NCBI GenBank assembly: GCA_963965975.1 | Contig: OZ014412.1 | Coordinates: 2,110,501-2,174,500, forward strand | Length of the DNA stretch: 64,000 nt | Direction: 5' to 3' | DNA from: Xestospongia bergquistia | Taxonomy: Eukaryota > Porifera > Demospongiae > Haplosclerida > Petrosiidae | Shown here: positions 36,741-49,582 of the stretch, piece after piece | Layout: each line of letters opens with the position of its first letter | Position numbering within the stretch: the stretch's first letter is position 1 | Translations under genes and position numbers: made by a program | The notes under the pieces: model-generated | What the model was told of the DNA's origin: nothing | The model's input: only the letters and a program-made list of their open reading frames with translations | The model's database searches: none

Positions 36741-37101
36741 ATAACTATATTAACAATGTTATAAATCATCTCAAAATTGGCATCATTAAAATCATTCATA
36801 GAGTATAATTTAGTTATATTGTTAGCTTCAACTTTACAGCAAATGTAAACTAAACAATTGAACATTAAATATTGAAATAGTCTGTGGGCCCTTTAATCTT
36901 TGTGTAGTCAGCCCCTTTATGTTGCACAATGCACATTCATTGTAATGTAATAAATTATTCTAAAGAGACTAATAAACGTTATTGTTATTATTATAATTAT
37001 GATAGAAATGAAGTTTATTATTATTTTGTTGACAATGTTTTAATATTGTGAAGTAAGCTGATAATTAAATATAAATCAATTTCGACAATGTACATACATG
37101 T

Positions 37102-37420
37102 GACCTGATTTGCAAAAAGGGACACTTCTATCAAAACATTTGTGACCTGATCTGTGAAAAGACTTCTGTTAAAACCTATCAAAAAACAGTTTTGTATACA
37201 TATAGAATAGTTATGCATTTATAGCAACTGTATGTATACAAAACTGAGATGTTTGCAATGTTTTATAACTCTTCCAGTTAGTGGTAACCATACTGTGACA
37301 GTTCATGATATAATAGATTGTACCATTATAACTAACCCATCTGTTGTGTACCCTCAAGTACTAGAGTATTATATCTTACTATTACTGTCTCCTACTGAGA
37401 CTATTATTGCTACCAGTAAG
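37102..37420 (+). pseudogene. MITE fragment joined to a Cys-module exon end
   Basis: 37102-37255 is a partial copy of the MITE at 27995. From about 37262 the last third of the Cys-pair exon follows (ITLPVSGNHTVTVHD ... PQVLEYY), ending at a normal donor near 37414. The Cys residues and the rest of the gene are missing. Confidence 0.65.
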
Positions 37421-37559
37421 TAGTATACTACTATTGTACTGTACTATATATGTATAAAAAATTTTCTTGCCATGTAAATAACCTGGTATATAATGGTAGT
37501 ACTATTGTATAGTTGTACTGGTAAACATAACAATGTCAATATGATGTAAGTGAATGAAG

Positions 37560-39035
37560 ATATGGTTCCTCTTGTGTTTCTATATCAGATAAATTGTCAA
37601 GTGTATGTATATTGTCAAAGTGACTGTTAATATTTCCCTAGTTGAGAAGACAATGTTTGTAGTCAAGTCCATCTTATGAACTGATCAACCATCATCTTCA
37701 CAACTTATAACGCCTCATCAAGCAACAATAGCTCAGTTGATTTTTCCAGGATGCTTTCTTATTAGTAGTACTTCTACAGTACAGACTGAATTTGTACAAT
37801 CAGAAAATATTGAATGCAATCCAAACAGTACTGATTCACATCATCGTACTCCTGTATCTGATAATGTATGTGATAATGAATAAGGAGTAAATGCTAAATT
37901 GAACCTATAGTTTGTATTAGTTACATAATATTTTACAATTGTTATTAGATATACTGTCCCACAAAGACTAGGGATTACCTGTATACAATATATAGTTTTA
38001 TTTATAAAGGAATGTGTGTTAGAATTACATCAAGAACTGTACTAATATAAAATGACAATTTTAAAAATGAATTGCAAACTATAAAATACTATAAGTAATA
38101 GAGTAAAAGTTATCATTTGATTATATATAACATTATGATTTGTTACTCTGTATTATGTATCTAGTTAACATAATAATACTGTTGATCTATGAAAACTGAT
38201 GACGGAGTTTACTAGTTATGAATATTATTAACAATTATTATTAATGTCATAAAATATATATATATATATATATATATAATTTCTTTATTACTGCAGGGTG
38301 GAGCTAGTGTCCAAGAAACATTTGAGGAGTCAGAAAAAATAAAGAGACTGATGAATGTGTTGTAGAGGCTGAGGATCCAATCTTAAAAGGAGAAGTACAC
38401 CTCTTTATAATTATTAAAGTGGAATTTATACCTTAGCTCCACCAACCAATGATCCTCCAGTTCATAGCAGACCTGACGTTGATACTGCTAATATAAAGGT
38501 ATTAATAAGAAGTATATTAATAATTGATTATATCATTGTGAATGTAATATATCATTTATTATAATTATGTGACAATTCAATAGACACTTTATTCAAAAAA
38601 AATCCAGCCCACAGCAGTGACAAAGTGTTTACTAAAGAATTTAAAAGGTAATTAAATTAATTGATTTCTTGTAACATACAAATTGTGCTTATTGATTTTA
38701 AAAATGTTTAATTCATACTGGATCTAACAGTGGTCATTCCATCATAACTGATCTTCAATTTAGTAATGATGATAAGTTACTCATGTACAGTTAAGTATGG
38801 TCTTCTTTCATTCATTTTGTTAAGGTAATGAAATTTGAATTCATGTTATTGCTACCAACATATTTAACGATACTACTTCAAGTTACTTAGATGTTGTTTT
38901 TGGGTTAACAATTCCTTCTATTACAGATGATATTTAAAATACCTAAAGATTATGTAATTAATCAACAACCAAATTGTGAAGTAATTGTTCTACTGAGACA
39001 GGATCCTTTACAAGCAGAACATGTCTTACAAAAAT
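37560..39035 (+). pseudogene. Decayed F3-type tail exons
   Basis: Pieces align in order with F3 tail exons: about 37640 (cf. 20389), 38300 (cf. 21011), 38438 (cf. 21163), 38585 (cf. 21252), 38715 (cf. 21370), 38830 (cf. 21469) and 38928 (cf. 23473). Several contain stops or indels. The exon at about 38875 lacks the Kolobok insert and so shows the pre-insertion site. Confidence 0.7.
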
Positions 39036-40156
39036 AGGGGCAAAGAAAATAACAGCTAATATAATAGTATAATTTGTTATTATAACTAATATAATAATAT
39101 AATATTGTTTGTTATTTCTTCTTAATAAAGTTAATTAATATTTTGCCAGTGGACATATACTGTGATAGTACCAATATACCCAATATACTAACGGTGGACA
39201 TATATACATTTTTGCCTAATATAATAAATATATGAATTGCATTAAATTGGATTAAAACATTGATGAGGTTGTCTCTATTGTTAATGTACTATTAATAATA
39301 CCTGTTAATTTATCCAGTTGTGTATAAACAATATCAGATTCATGGAGTTGATGCTATGTTGCTTTGTTAGTACTGATAATCAACTATATTTACTAACAAA
39401 CAAAATTGTTAGGACTACTTTTAATTTGATAATGAGTAAACATAGCAAATAATAAGGCACTTAGTCATGAAGACATAAAGCAATTGACTAACTTTACAAT
39501 GGTTCATATATCATATAGAACAGATCATTAACCTGTATATATAATAAATACACATTGAAACTGAATATCAGTTCTATGCTATTAATGGAGGACATATTGT
39601 ACTGACATGGGTAATCAAGATCATTTTTTTATAATCACATAAATTCATACTTTTACAGTCTTATGCTCAAGCTTCCTCCCACACATTCAACTGTATATAG
39701 AATATATGTAATAGTAATAGTGTCTTAGATTATAGGATATAATGATGAAATGTAACACAATTTTTAATATAGACCAACAATGTTAATAAAACACATTAGT
39801 TTTTGAAACCTATGGTCCCTCCTTCAGATGTTAAGACAGAAATGAATATATAAATAGCTTAGGCTATATGATTTATAGTAAATGTTAAAATTGTTAGTGA
39901 TCATGTTTATTACTTAATTTATAGTACAAGTACTCCACTCAAAAAGTTGATAGTGGTAGGAATGAAAGTGAAATAAAGTTAGGCAATATGAATACATCTG
40001 AATAGAAGGAATGTCCAATGTTGATTCAAAAAACAATTAATATTTATCATAACAGTAGCATTATTAAAAGAAAGGAAAATTTATTCTAAAGAGAATAACA
40101 ATAATGTATTTAACTTATATAATAGAATTATGTAATAAAATGATATGGACTTAAAA
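39036..40156. other. 3' flank between convergent genes
   Basis: No exons seen. 39550-40150 matches the 3' flanks of F1 (6750-7367) and F10 (53610-54204). 39120-39470 matches 53170-53580 and 61980-62270. Confidence 0.65.
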
Positions 40157-42438
40157 TCATTGTGATGCTATTACATTTTCATAGTCATCAGTATATGTCC
40201 TACTAGGTTGTACTGTTATATATGATGGATTACTCTCTAACTCCACTCTTCTACTTCTCTTTTCAAGTATATGTACTATATGTATATATAATAGTAATAA
40301 TGACGAAGTTAAACAATATAGTTTACCTTCCTCATATGCAGGATTGTTAATAATATCTTGCTGACTAACTGTATAGAATTATTATGAATATATTACTTTG
40401 TAAATACTCCACTTTTTACCTCCAACTTCATGTTGCTGCCTCTTCTTCATCCTCCAGTATACAGTAATACTAGTAACTAACACTATTATAGCAATAACAA
40501 TTATTACTACAATACTGACTGCACTACTAGTAATAGTAATGAGGATGAACACAGAAGCTATACTTAACACAGATCTGATAAAATATTATTTATTAAAGAT
40601 ATATTTACTTGAAAAAGTAGTAGGTTCTACTGAATGTACTGATGTCATCGTTATTCCAGCTGTACTAGTGACATCACTGATCAACACAGAGACTGTGGTC
40701 TCATCATTTAATAATGTACCTAGTAGTATATATTATATAGAACAGTACACAATAGTCAGCATATACTATTTACTGGTAGGAACTATAGTCTTAGTAGGAG
40801 ATGGTAGTGGTATGATATACTCCAGTACTTGAGGGTATACAACAGATGGGTTAGTTATAATAGTACCGTCATCTATATCATGAGCTGTCACAGTATTGTT
40901 ACCACTATCTGGTAAAGTTATATACTGGTATACTATACTCTCCTCTATACTGGATTTACTAATATTAATAGACTTCACAGTTCCTTTATTAGAAGACTCT
41001 CTAAATATCACATGACATCCATCAGCAGTAGATCTCTCAGCAAATCTACACTCTATAACAACTGATCCATTATCAGAGTAGTACTGTAGAGTGAGTTCTT
41101 GAACATGATAGGTTGCTATGAGAAATTTTGTATAACAAAATTTTAAATTTTTAACTCACTAAAACCAATATGATCTTGGTCTTTGGTGTTGTTAAAAGAG
41201 TCTGTGATATATATAGTAAAAGTGTAGCTATTAAATGGATCCAGACCAGTAATATTATAACAGATAATGACATTATCATTATTAGTAGTGTTTCCAATAT
41301 ATTGAAGATGATAAGTTGTTACAATATTGTTATATTCAGTTGTACCAAATAACAGACTATTACACAGTCTAGGTGTACCATTGACCTTGAAATAATAACA
41401 TTTAAAATAATAAAATAAAATAATAAAAAATAATAAAAAAATAATAAGTGTTTTTAATCTAAATTTGCTATTAATAAGATATTGTACCTTTAACTTGAAT
41501 TGTGTAGTGACGTTGGTGTTAGTATCAGTAAATATTACAATATAATTTTGTATTTCAACTGTATAATCTGTAATAGAGTACAATCACTATATTTGGTAAT
41601 ATGTTATGTCAACTTACTTCCTGAGTATTCTCTTGTTGAGCTAACATCAATTGATACATATTGTTCAATAAAAGCTGTTACAATAACAGTATAAATATCA
41701 CAGATTGTGAAGTTATTAGAAAATCCATTATTATAAAATGTATCAGTTGTATTAATATTCACTATTACAAAACCATCTTTGTTCTTAACAATAACATGAT
41801 AAGTTGCAACAATTTTTTGTGGAATATCAATAGAGTAAAATGATGGAGGAGACCAGGTTACTGAAAGATTATCATCTGACATTAAAATTGTTAAGTTTCC
41901 AACTGATGATATACCTAATAAAATATGTGCAGTTATTATTAGCCTATGTTAGTGTCATATACCTTTAACAGTCAAAGTAGCACCTTTTTGTTGAAGATTT
42001 AATGGATTAAAACTTATCACACTACATTGAACAGCTATCCCATCATTAATAGGTAGTGCTTTTATAGTTAGTACTGATGACCACACATCAACTGATATGT
42101 TGTTAGTAGTTACTGATATCTTTCTGTCTTGATTACTGTGATCAGTTAGTAAATTACCTCCTACAGTCCATGATACTATATCTCCTGTACCCACACAGGT
42201 AAAGTTAGCCAGTGTGTAAAGTGAAGCAGATACTGATGAGGGAGCTATTGTGATATCTATAATATACACATAATAATAATTTTATTATAAGTACATTACA
42301 GACTTTATCCATAACAAACCATGGCAAGCAAACTCTACAGAGCAACAATATATATTATTATTTAAACTTACTAGCTCCATTTACTGACCAAATTATCAAG
42401 AGTAAGATAAGACTGGCCTTCAAGACTACCTCATCCAT
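40157..42438 (-). CDS. F7: intact Ig/FN3 receptor with NPxY/YEN tail
   Basis: Predicted 571 residues. Exons (minus): 42438-42372, 42256-41963, 41914-41618, 41567-41488, 41385-41160, 41115-40774, 40719-40609, 40557-40420, 40368-40327, 40275-40157, all in phase. Signal peptide MDEVVLKASLILLLIIWSV; Ig with FTCVG and VQCSV cysteines; FN3 with WSPPSFYSIDIP; Cys pair IECRF/DGCHV; TM SIVVIIVIAIIVLVTSITVYW. The tail has NNPAYEE, NPSYITV and DDYENV. The last-exon acceptor used here (CATATAG before TACATATAC) keeps the frame and adds VHILE; the site used by F2 is lost. The TM-exon acceptor TATAG at 40558 is likewise chosen by phase. It starts head-to-head with F8 and closely resembles F12 and the 5' half of F9. 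Confidence 0.87.
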
Positions 42439-43482
42439 TATCAGTTCAAGTATAACAAGTTTTAATACAACTTTCCTTATTTGGTATGCACATGAACCAG
42501 TGCCCTGTTGCACAATTAAACTTAATATTTGAAATAAACAATAGCAGTGTTGACAATGCTAACATATATAATTTTGATTTCAACTGACATTGTAGAATAA
42601 TTGTTAAAGAGGTTAATTATTTCTCTTTTATTGAATGAACTGCTTGTCAAAAAACATTTCAAATACAGAAGTGGAAGTCTATTGTAAAATTATTACAAGA
42701 GTCTCAAGTTTATTTGTGTTTTTATTATAGTCATAGTTTATAGTCATCTCTATATCACATTCATATATATTTAAGACAATTATGTACTAATAATACATGT
42801 TGCAGTAGTAGTTAACATGGAGTGCTACTTCAACTTAAAAGTCAAACTTTTAGGGTTCATCAAGATTACCTATAGGTAGTTACTGCCAAGAAATTTTATA
42901 AAGTTAGTCATACCCAAAGCCTTTGTACTTGTGGCAGGGATAAAGTATTTGCTGCTATGTATACTTTAATCAGTTTGAGCAGTTTTACCTGTATAATATA
43001 TTATTATAATAACCTAAATATACAGCAATAAAACAAAGCTAGTGATAAAATATGGTAGTAACCCTTTCAGAATAATTATGAAGGTCTAGCAGGTCATTAA
43101 TTGCTTCACTGTAGTTGGTTTATACCTAACCCTCAAAATAATTGGAGACAGCTTGATGAGAATCCAGTCTAGCTATATACACTTCAGTTTGTTCAGCCAC
43201 AACAAATGGACAATCCAGGGATTTGTATCTCCCTTTACAATACACTTGGCAATTCATTCTCATTTCTTTTTTCTTGATTTTGTCTTCTGCTGATCATTCA
43301 CTTTCTTTTTCTATGTAAATGTCACCACCTTAATATTTAATGAAGGGTGGTTCCTCTCAAGTTGCACTTGTGCTCATGATTATCATTGTAATGTCATAAA
43401 TATATTTGTGACTTTCCATTTTGAGACAAGATATTTATAAAGACAACTGAACAAAACTCAATATTCTTCTGCCTCATGAGGT
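42439..43482. promoter_or_regulatory. Divergent upstream region of F7 and F8
   Basis: The 1.04 kb between the two start codons should carry both promoters. Most of it (42440-43330) is duplicated at 52055-52960 upstream of F9. A diverged GGGTGGTTCCTCTCAAGTTG near 43345 resembles the element before F3. No coding potential seen. Confidence 0.5.
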
Positions 43483-45313
43483 ATGAGTAATCAAATAAAA
43501 ATGATTTTGGTTTGTTTGGGAAGTCTTCTTTTCACTTTTAGAGGGATTGATACAGCTGGTAAATTATTTATAGTTTGTATTATTTTTTAAATTCTTCATT
43601 TAATCATAGTTATCACAAATACTTCCTCTTCTGTTACCACTCCACTTTATACACTGGCTACCTTTACCTGTGAGGGTATAGGAGATATACTGCAGTGGTC
43701 AGTAGGTGGTAATTCACTCACTGATCCCAGTAATCGAGACAGAGAGATATCAGTAACTACTACTAACAATATATCAGTTGATGTGTGGTCATCGGTACTA
43801 ACTATAAAAGCACTACCTATTAATGATGGGATAACTGTTCAATGTACTGTGATCAGTCAGAACCCTTTTGATTTTAAAGTAAAAGGAAATACTTTAACAA
43901 TTACAGGTCACTATTATATTATAAATCTTCATTTTTATTCAACAATATTCAGGTATCACATCAGTGGAAAACTTTACTTTTAGTCTCAACACTTCTTCAG
44001 GCTTGGTAGCCTGGTCTCCTCCATCATTTTACTCTCATGACATTCCACATGGGAGTACTACAATATATTATGTTTATGTTGTGAATCAAAATGGCTCTGT
44101 AATCACAGATGTTAATACAACTGATACATTTTATCAGTTATTTAGTAACCTCACAGAGTGTGATATCTACAGTGCAAGTGTCACAGCTTTTATTGAACAA
44201 TACAGTTCACTTGTTACAAATGCTACTGAAGAAAATACTGGAGGTAAGATTGTATTACTTCTCTTTTTAATAAATATATTATCAGATTATACTATTGAAA
44301 TACTTAACCATACTGTGAAGTTTAATATCTCTGGAAACAGTTCTATAATACAAGTACAATTTACTATCAATGTAAGGATTAACTATATAAATATATGTTG
44401 ATGTAATTTATGTTTTCTAGATTAGGGATTTCCCTCATCTATGTGATAGTATCATATATGGTATTACAAAGGATAATGTTAACAATGAGACTCAGTCTTA
44501 TGATCTTGTTTACATCATTGCCAATAATCTTAATGAAAAAAAAGTATATTACAATATAACTGGACTACATCCTTCTCTCAATAATACATTTACTGCATAC
44601 ATTATGGATTTATTTAATAACACAAAGAACGAAGATCATGTGATATTTTGTGAGTTATTAATTAATATATCCTGTGACTTTGTTATCACTATAGCAATCT
44701 ATAATGTTCAAGGACTCACTCTACAGTACTACTCTAATAATGGATCAGTTCTTGTAGAGTGTAGGTTTGCTGAGAAATCTACTGCTGATGGATGTCATGT
44801 GATATTTAGAGAGTCTTCTAAAGGAACTGTAAAGTCTATTAATATCAGTATAGAGGAGAGTACAGTATACCAGTATATAACTCTACCAGTAAGTGGTAAC
44901 TATACTGTGACAGCTCATGATATAGTAGATGGTACTATTATAACTAACCCCTCTGTTGTGTACCCTCAAGTACTGGAATATATCTTATTACTACCATCTT
45001 CTACTGAGACCATTTTTCCCACCAGTAAGTAGAATATGCTAACTATTGTTTACTGCTTTATGTTATCTTATTAGGTACAATATCAAGTGCTATGACAGAT
45101 GATATAACTAGTACTTCTTATGTAACTGTCACATCAACACCGAGTCCTTCTACTGTTTCTAAATGGATTATCCAAATAACTTCATATAGTGGGTTGTTAG
45201 TGTTAGTGTTAGTAGTAGTGCTAGTGGTATTAGCATGTATTGTTATTGTTAGAAGACGTAAATGTGGTAATGGTCAAATAAATTCACCACCAACAGGCGT
45301 CAGCAACATATAG
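43483..45313 (+). CDS. F8: intact receptor with very short tail
   Basis: Predicted 515 residues in seven exons: 43483-43558, 43610-43906, 43953-44243, 44286-44371, 44421-44649, 44695-45024, 45075-45313, all in phase. Signal peptide MSNQIKMILVCLGSLLFTF; Ig (FTCEG, VQCTV); FN3 (WSPPSFYSHDIP); split module with HLCDS; Cys-pair module (VECRF/DGCHV), with three codons deleted in frame at the KSS site. A final single exon combines stem (Thr/Ser-rich), TM (LLVLVLVVVLVVLACIVIV) and a tail of about 20 residues, RRRKCGNGQINSPPTGVSNI, with no tyrosine. It cannot signal by phosphotyrosine alone; it could be a decoy, an adaptor-dependent chain or an adhesion form. The TM has no charged residue. Confidence 0.88.
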
Positions 45314-45591
45314 TGTAATAAGATCCAAAATTCAAATATATAACAATATTTGTCCTTTATTCCTATATAATATGAAAGGTCTTATTTATTTTTTTAAAGT
45401 TTTCTTACTTTTAACAGTTTGTTACTTGTTCCTATAAACTATATTAATGTCAAAATTTAAATAATATATTTATGTTAAAATTTAATTTACACTACTTATT
45501 ATAAATTTGATGTCTTGTACAAAATCATTCTTAATATGATTCTGTAATGATAATTTTTAATAACGGATGAATAAGACAAGATTAGCAACTT

Positions 45592-45897
45592 ATGATGTTC
45601 AAGGACTCATTTTACAGTCCTACTCCGATAAGTAGTTGTATATTGTAGGTTTGCTGAGAGATCTACTACTAGTATTGCTGATGGATGTCATATGATACTT
45701 AGAGAGTCTTCTAAAGGAGCTTTGAAGTCTGTTAATATCAGTAAATCCAATATAGAGGAGAGTACAGTATACCAGTATATAACTCTACCAGTTAGTGGTA
45801 ACTATACTGTGACAGCTTATGATATAGTAGATGGTACTATCATAACTAACCCATCTGATGTGTACCCTCAAGTATTGGAATACATCTTACTTCTATA
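45592..45897 (+). pseudogene. Orphan Cys-module exon
   Basis: A copy of exon 6 of the family. Early stops and a lost segment break it at the first Cys, and a 12-base expansion sits before ADGCH. The rest (SIEESTVYQYITLPVSGNY) is nearly identical to intact copies. It ends at a stop instead of a donor. Confidence 0.75.
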
Positions 45898-46079
45898 AAA
45901 CTCAACTAAGTTTTAGAGTGATCAACTCAAGATACATATGTACTACTATGATGTCTACAATACATTATACATTTATTTACATGCATGCATACATATATAC
46001 ATATATTATATATATAACTATTATCAATATCACGACACATTTTTATTGATATTCATTTCTTTCTCTTATTTAGAGTCTT

Positions 46080-46326
<247 letters not shown>

Positions 46327-46494
46327 ACATGGATGGTAGGAATGTCTAATATCAATTCAAAAAACAGTTAATATTTATCATAACGGCAATATAAAATTTT
46401 TTTGGATGGAGAATAACAATAAATAATATATTTAAGTTGCATAATAGAATTATGTAACAAAATGTTTGTGGAGTTAAAATCAATATGTTGATGA

Positions 46495-47010
46495 TATTAC
46501 ATTTTCATAGTCATCAGTACATGTTCTACTAGGTTGTACTGTTATATATGATAGATTACTCTCTAACTCCACTCTTCTACTTCTCTTTTCAAGTATATGG
46601 ACTACACAATGTAACTAAATGGGATCATTAACTAAATTACTACCTACTGTCCATGGCAAGATATCTCCATTGCCCACACAAGTAAGTTAACCAGTGTATA
46701 AAATTGAGCAGCACTGATGAAGGAGCTACTGTAATATCTATATATCGTTAGTAGTTACTGATATCTTTCTGTTTTGATTACTGAGATCAGTGAGTGAATT
46801 ACCCTCTACTGTCCACTCTAACACATCTCCTGTACCCTCACATGTAAAGTTAGCTAGTTTGTAAATTTTAGAAGATACTGAAACAGGTAGTATTGTGATA
46901 TTAGCTGCATTAAAGAAAGAAGGAACAGATGTATTAATTTTTCATTTATTATCACTCTCTCTAAAGGTAAATAAAAGTCCCAGAAAGATTGCCTTTTGAT
47001 TTGCTGCCAT
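46495..47010 (-). pseudogene. Scrambled minus-strand receptor fragment
   Basis: From 5': signal-peptide start MAANQKAIFLG (47010), an Ig exon 5' part (about 46905-46740), a second overlapping Ig 5' part (about 46735-46620), then a tail exon (about 46600-46495) with NLSYITV in place of NPSY. FN3, middle modules and TM are missing. The two tandem Ig pieces show an internal duplication. Confidence 0.65.
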
Positions 47011-47445
47011 AGTTTGCAGCCTTTGAAAAAAATCTATTCTCAAAATGGAAAGTCATAATTAACATTATAATGATAGTCATTGTCATATGAAATTGTTATA
47101 CAACCAAAAGGTTCACCCTTTGATTTAATCAACAAATAATGAAGATGAAGCCTACCTTTAAATGAAGAACGAGTTAGCAGTACCCTACTGTTAATTTGTT
47201 TACTTTTGTAAGCATATTTCATATATACCAGTACCTTCTACATCTCTGTATTATAAGCTGTGGCTTCATATCTTTTACAAGTACAATAAAATCCATTTTC
47301 ACTAACAGCTATACGTATATAAGTGAGTTTTCAATTTATACTTTGTTCTTATTCTTTAATAACGAAGTTGCCAAGTTAATATATACTGTAATTAAGTCAA
47401 AATGCACCACACACTTCCTGTAGATGTTTATTATAATGATATTCA

Positions 47446-48510
47446 TGAGTGATAGCCACTTATCTTAATTCTCATTATTATGTCTGTAAATGGAACTAGT
47501 AAGTTTTAATGATTAATGTCCATGGGTTTATTACTATTATATTGTAGATATCCCAGTAGCTCCTTCATCAGTACCAACTATAAGAACACTACCTGTTAAT
47601 TTTGGGGTCTATGTTGGATATGTTGATGAACTGACACTACTTTTAATCCTCAATATTTTAATAAGAAAAATGGAGTTACTTTAGCAGTGAAAGGTTAGTT
47701 TCTATTATGAAACATAATTAATTGACATAAATAAGATTACCATAATTATATTAACAAGATTATAAAATCATCCCAAGATATTAGCATCACTAAAATAATA
47801 CATAGAGTATAATTCATTTACATTAATAGCTTCAATTTCAACAGTAAATGTAATCTAAACAAATAATTTTGGATTACTAATTGTTGAAACAGGATATGGG
47901 AACCCTTAATCTTGTGTACTCAACCCCACAGGACAACAAAATCATTAGTAATATAGTGAGTAAAAGAGACTAATGAATAATATTATTATTATAATAATTT
48001 GATAGAAATGAAGTTTTATTATTTGTTAATTATGTTTTGATATTGTGAAGTAAAGTGATAATTAAAATATTAAATTTACTTGAACAATTTGTATTAATGA
48101 TAGGTATTTCATCTGTTGACCACCTTGATTTGAATTTTGCTAACATTGCCTTCTTAATCTGGTCTCCTTCATCATTTTATTCTGATGATGTTCCACAAGG
48201 AAGTATCACAACATATCATGTTTATATTAAGAGTAAAGATGGCTTTGTAATAGCAGATACTAATACAACTGATACATTCTATCATTTATATATAATAGTA
48301 AGCTCATTGTTGACTGTAATTCTCATAATTTCAATATCACGGATTTTATTGAACAATACAGTTCACATGATAAAACTATTGCTAAATACAGGAAGTTATT
48401 TATGTTATCTATTCAAAATATTGACATTTTATATCAGATTATACTAATGATGTACATGAACCTATAATGAAATTCAACAGTTCTATAATACAAGTACAAT
48501 TTCCCATCAA
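47446..48510 (+). pseudogene. Decayed receptor: signal, Ig, FN3, module-3 pieces
   Basis: A signal-peptide exon remnant near 47446-47500 (SVNGTS before GTAAG) is followed by a heavily shortened Ig exon (47548-47693, IRTLPVNFG). An FN3 exon from 48104 (GISSVDHL, FYSDDVPQGS) loses frame near 48295. A module-3 piece lies at about 48438-48515. No TM or tail exons follow. Confidence 0.7.
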
Positions 48511-48515
48511 AGTTT

Positions 48516-49582
48516 TTTTCATGAAACATGAAGTTCTTCAGTATATATTGTCTTCAACCAATAATGAGGTATTAGTAATGATGAATTTCTTAGACAACTA
48601 GTAGAAAGAACATGGATAGGCTTTTATACATAACCTTTTCAGTAGCACCTAATAATTTATTTGTATTAACTTTAGACAAACATGAGACGTCACTATTATC
48701 TAGATTGCTCTTGGACATTTTATTGTCATTTAATAAACACAAATCACAAATGTTTTTTATCCATGATGATTTATACACATACTGTGACTATGATTATATA
48801 TTTCTTGTATAATACTAAGAAATCTACAAATTGGTATGTTAGTAGCAGCAATGTAATATTGGTAAGCACTATATACAATTATATACCAAGGATAGATCAC
48901 ACATTAACCTTGCATTATCAGGTAATGTTGACTTTAGCATTGACTCTTCAAACTCTGTATAACAAGGAACAATAAGAGATATATTGTTTTATGATATTAA
49001 CAAATTGTGTTCATAAACACCATTTATTTCAGATGACACAGAAGGTTTCTGTATTGTAGTATTAATGCTACTACTATAAGAGAGAACTCTACCAAATCGA
49101 GTGGAACTTGATGGGTTATAACAGGAGTTGATACAGTCTATGAGAGTGGAGGCTATGCTTGAGAAGATGTAATTTGTTGTTCATGTTGTCTTCTTATGTC
49201 AAGTAACTAAATAAATTGAAATAGAAACATATCAGTTTGTCATCTTCTATTAACATTAATAATATCAGAAACAAACAACCTTTCACCAGTTATTCATCAT
49301 CCTAACTTCTATTAACTAGGAATGTTACATACTGTAATATAACTTAATACCATATAGCTGGTAATTTTGGAGGGAGAAAAATATGGCAAGTTGATATAAA
49401 ATAGACTAAAAATAATAGTTAAATTTTAATTTGACAAATAACTTGTTCTGCCTACTACCATATCTCAAATTAAAATATTGAATGATAAAATTTTGGCAAA
49501 ATAAAATGCAATTCACAAAGTTCACTAATATTTTCTCCTTCCAAGATTTCCTGCTATATAGTGAATGTAATGTTTTTACTGT
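48516..49582. other. Intergenic region, no gene recognised
   Basis: Small open frames (48590-48975) show no family motif. No further tail exons for F9 were recognised on the minus strand here. Confidence 0.5.
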
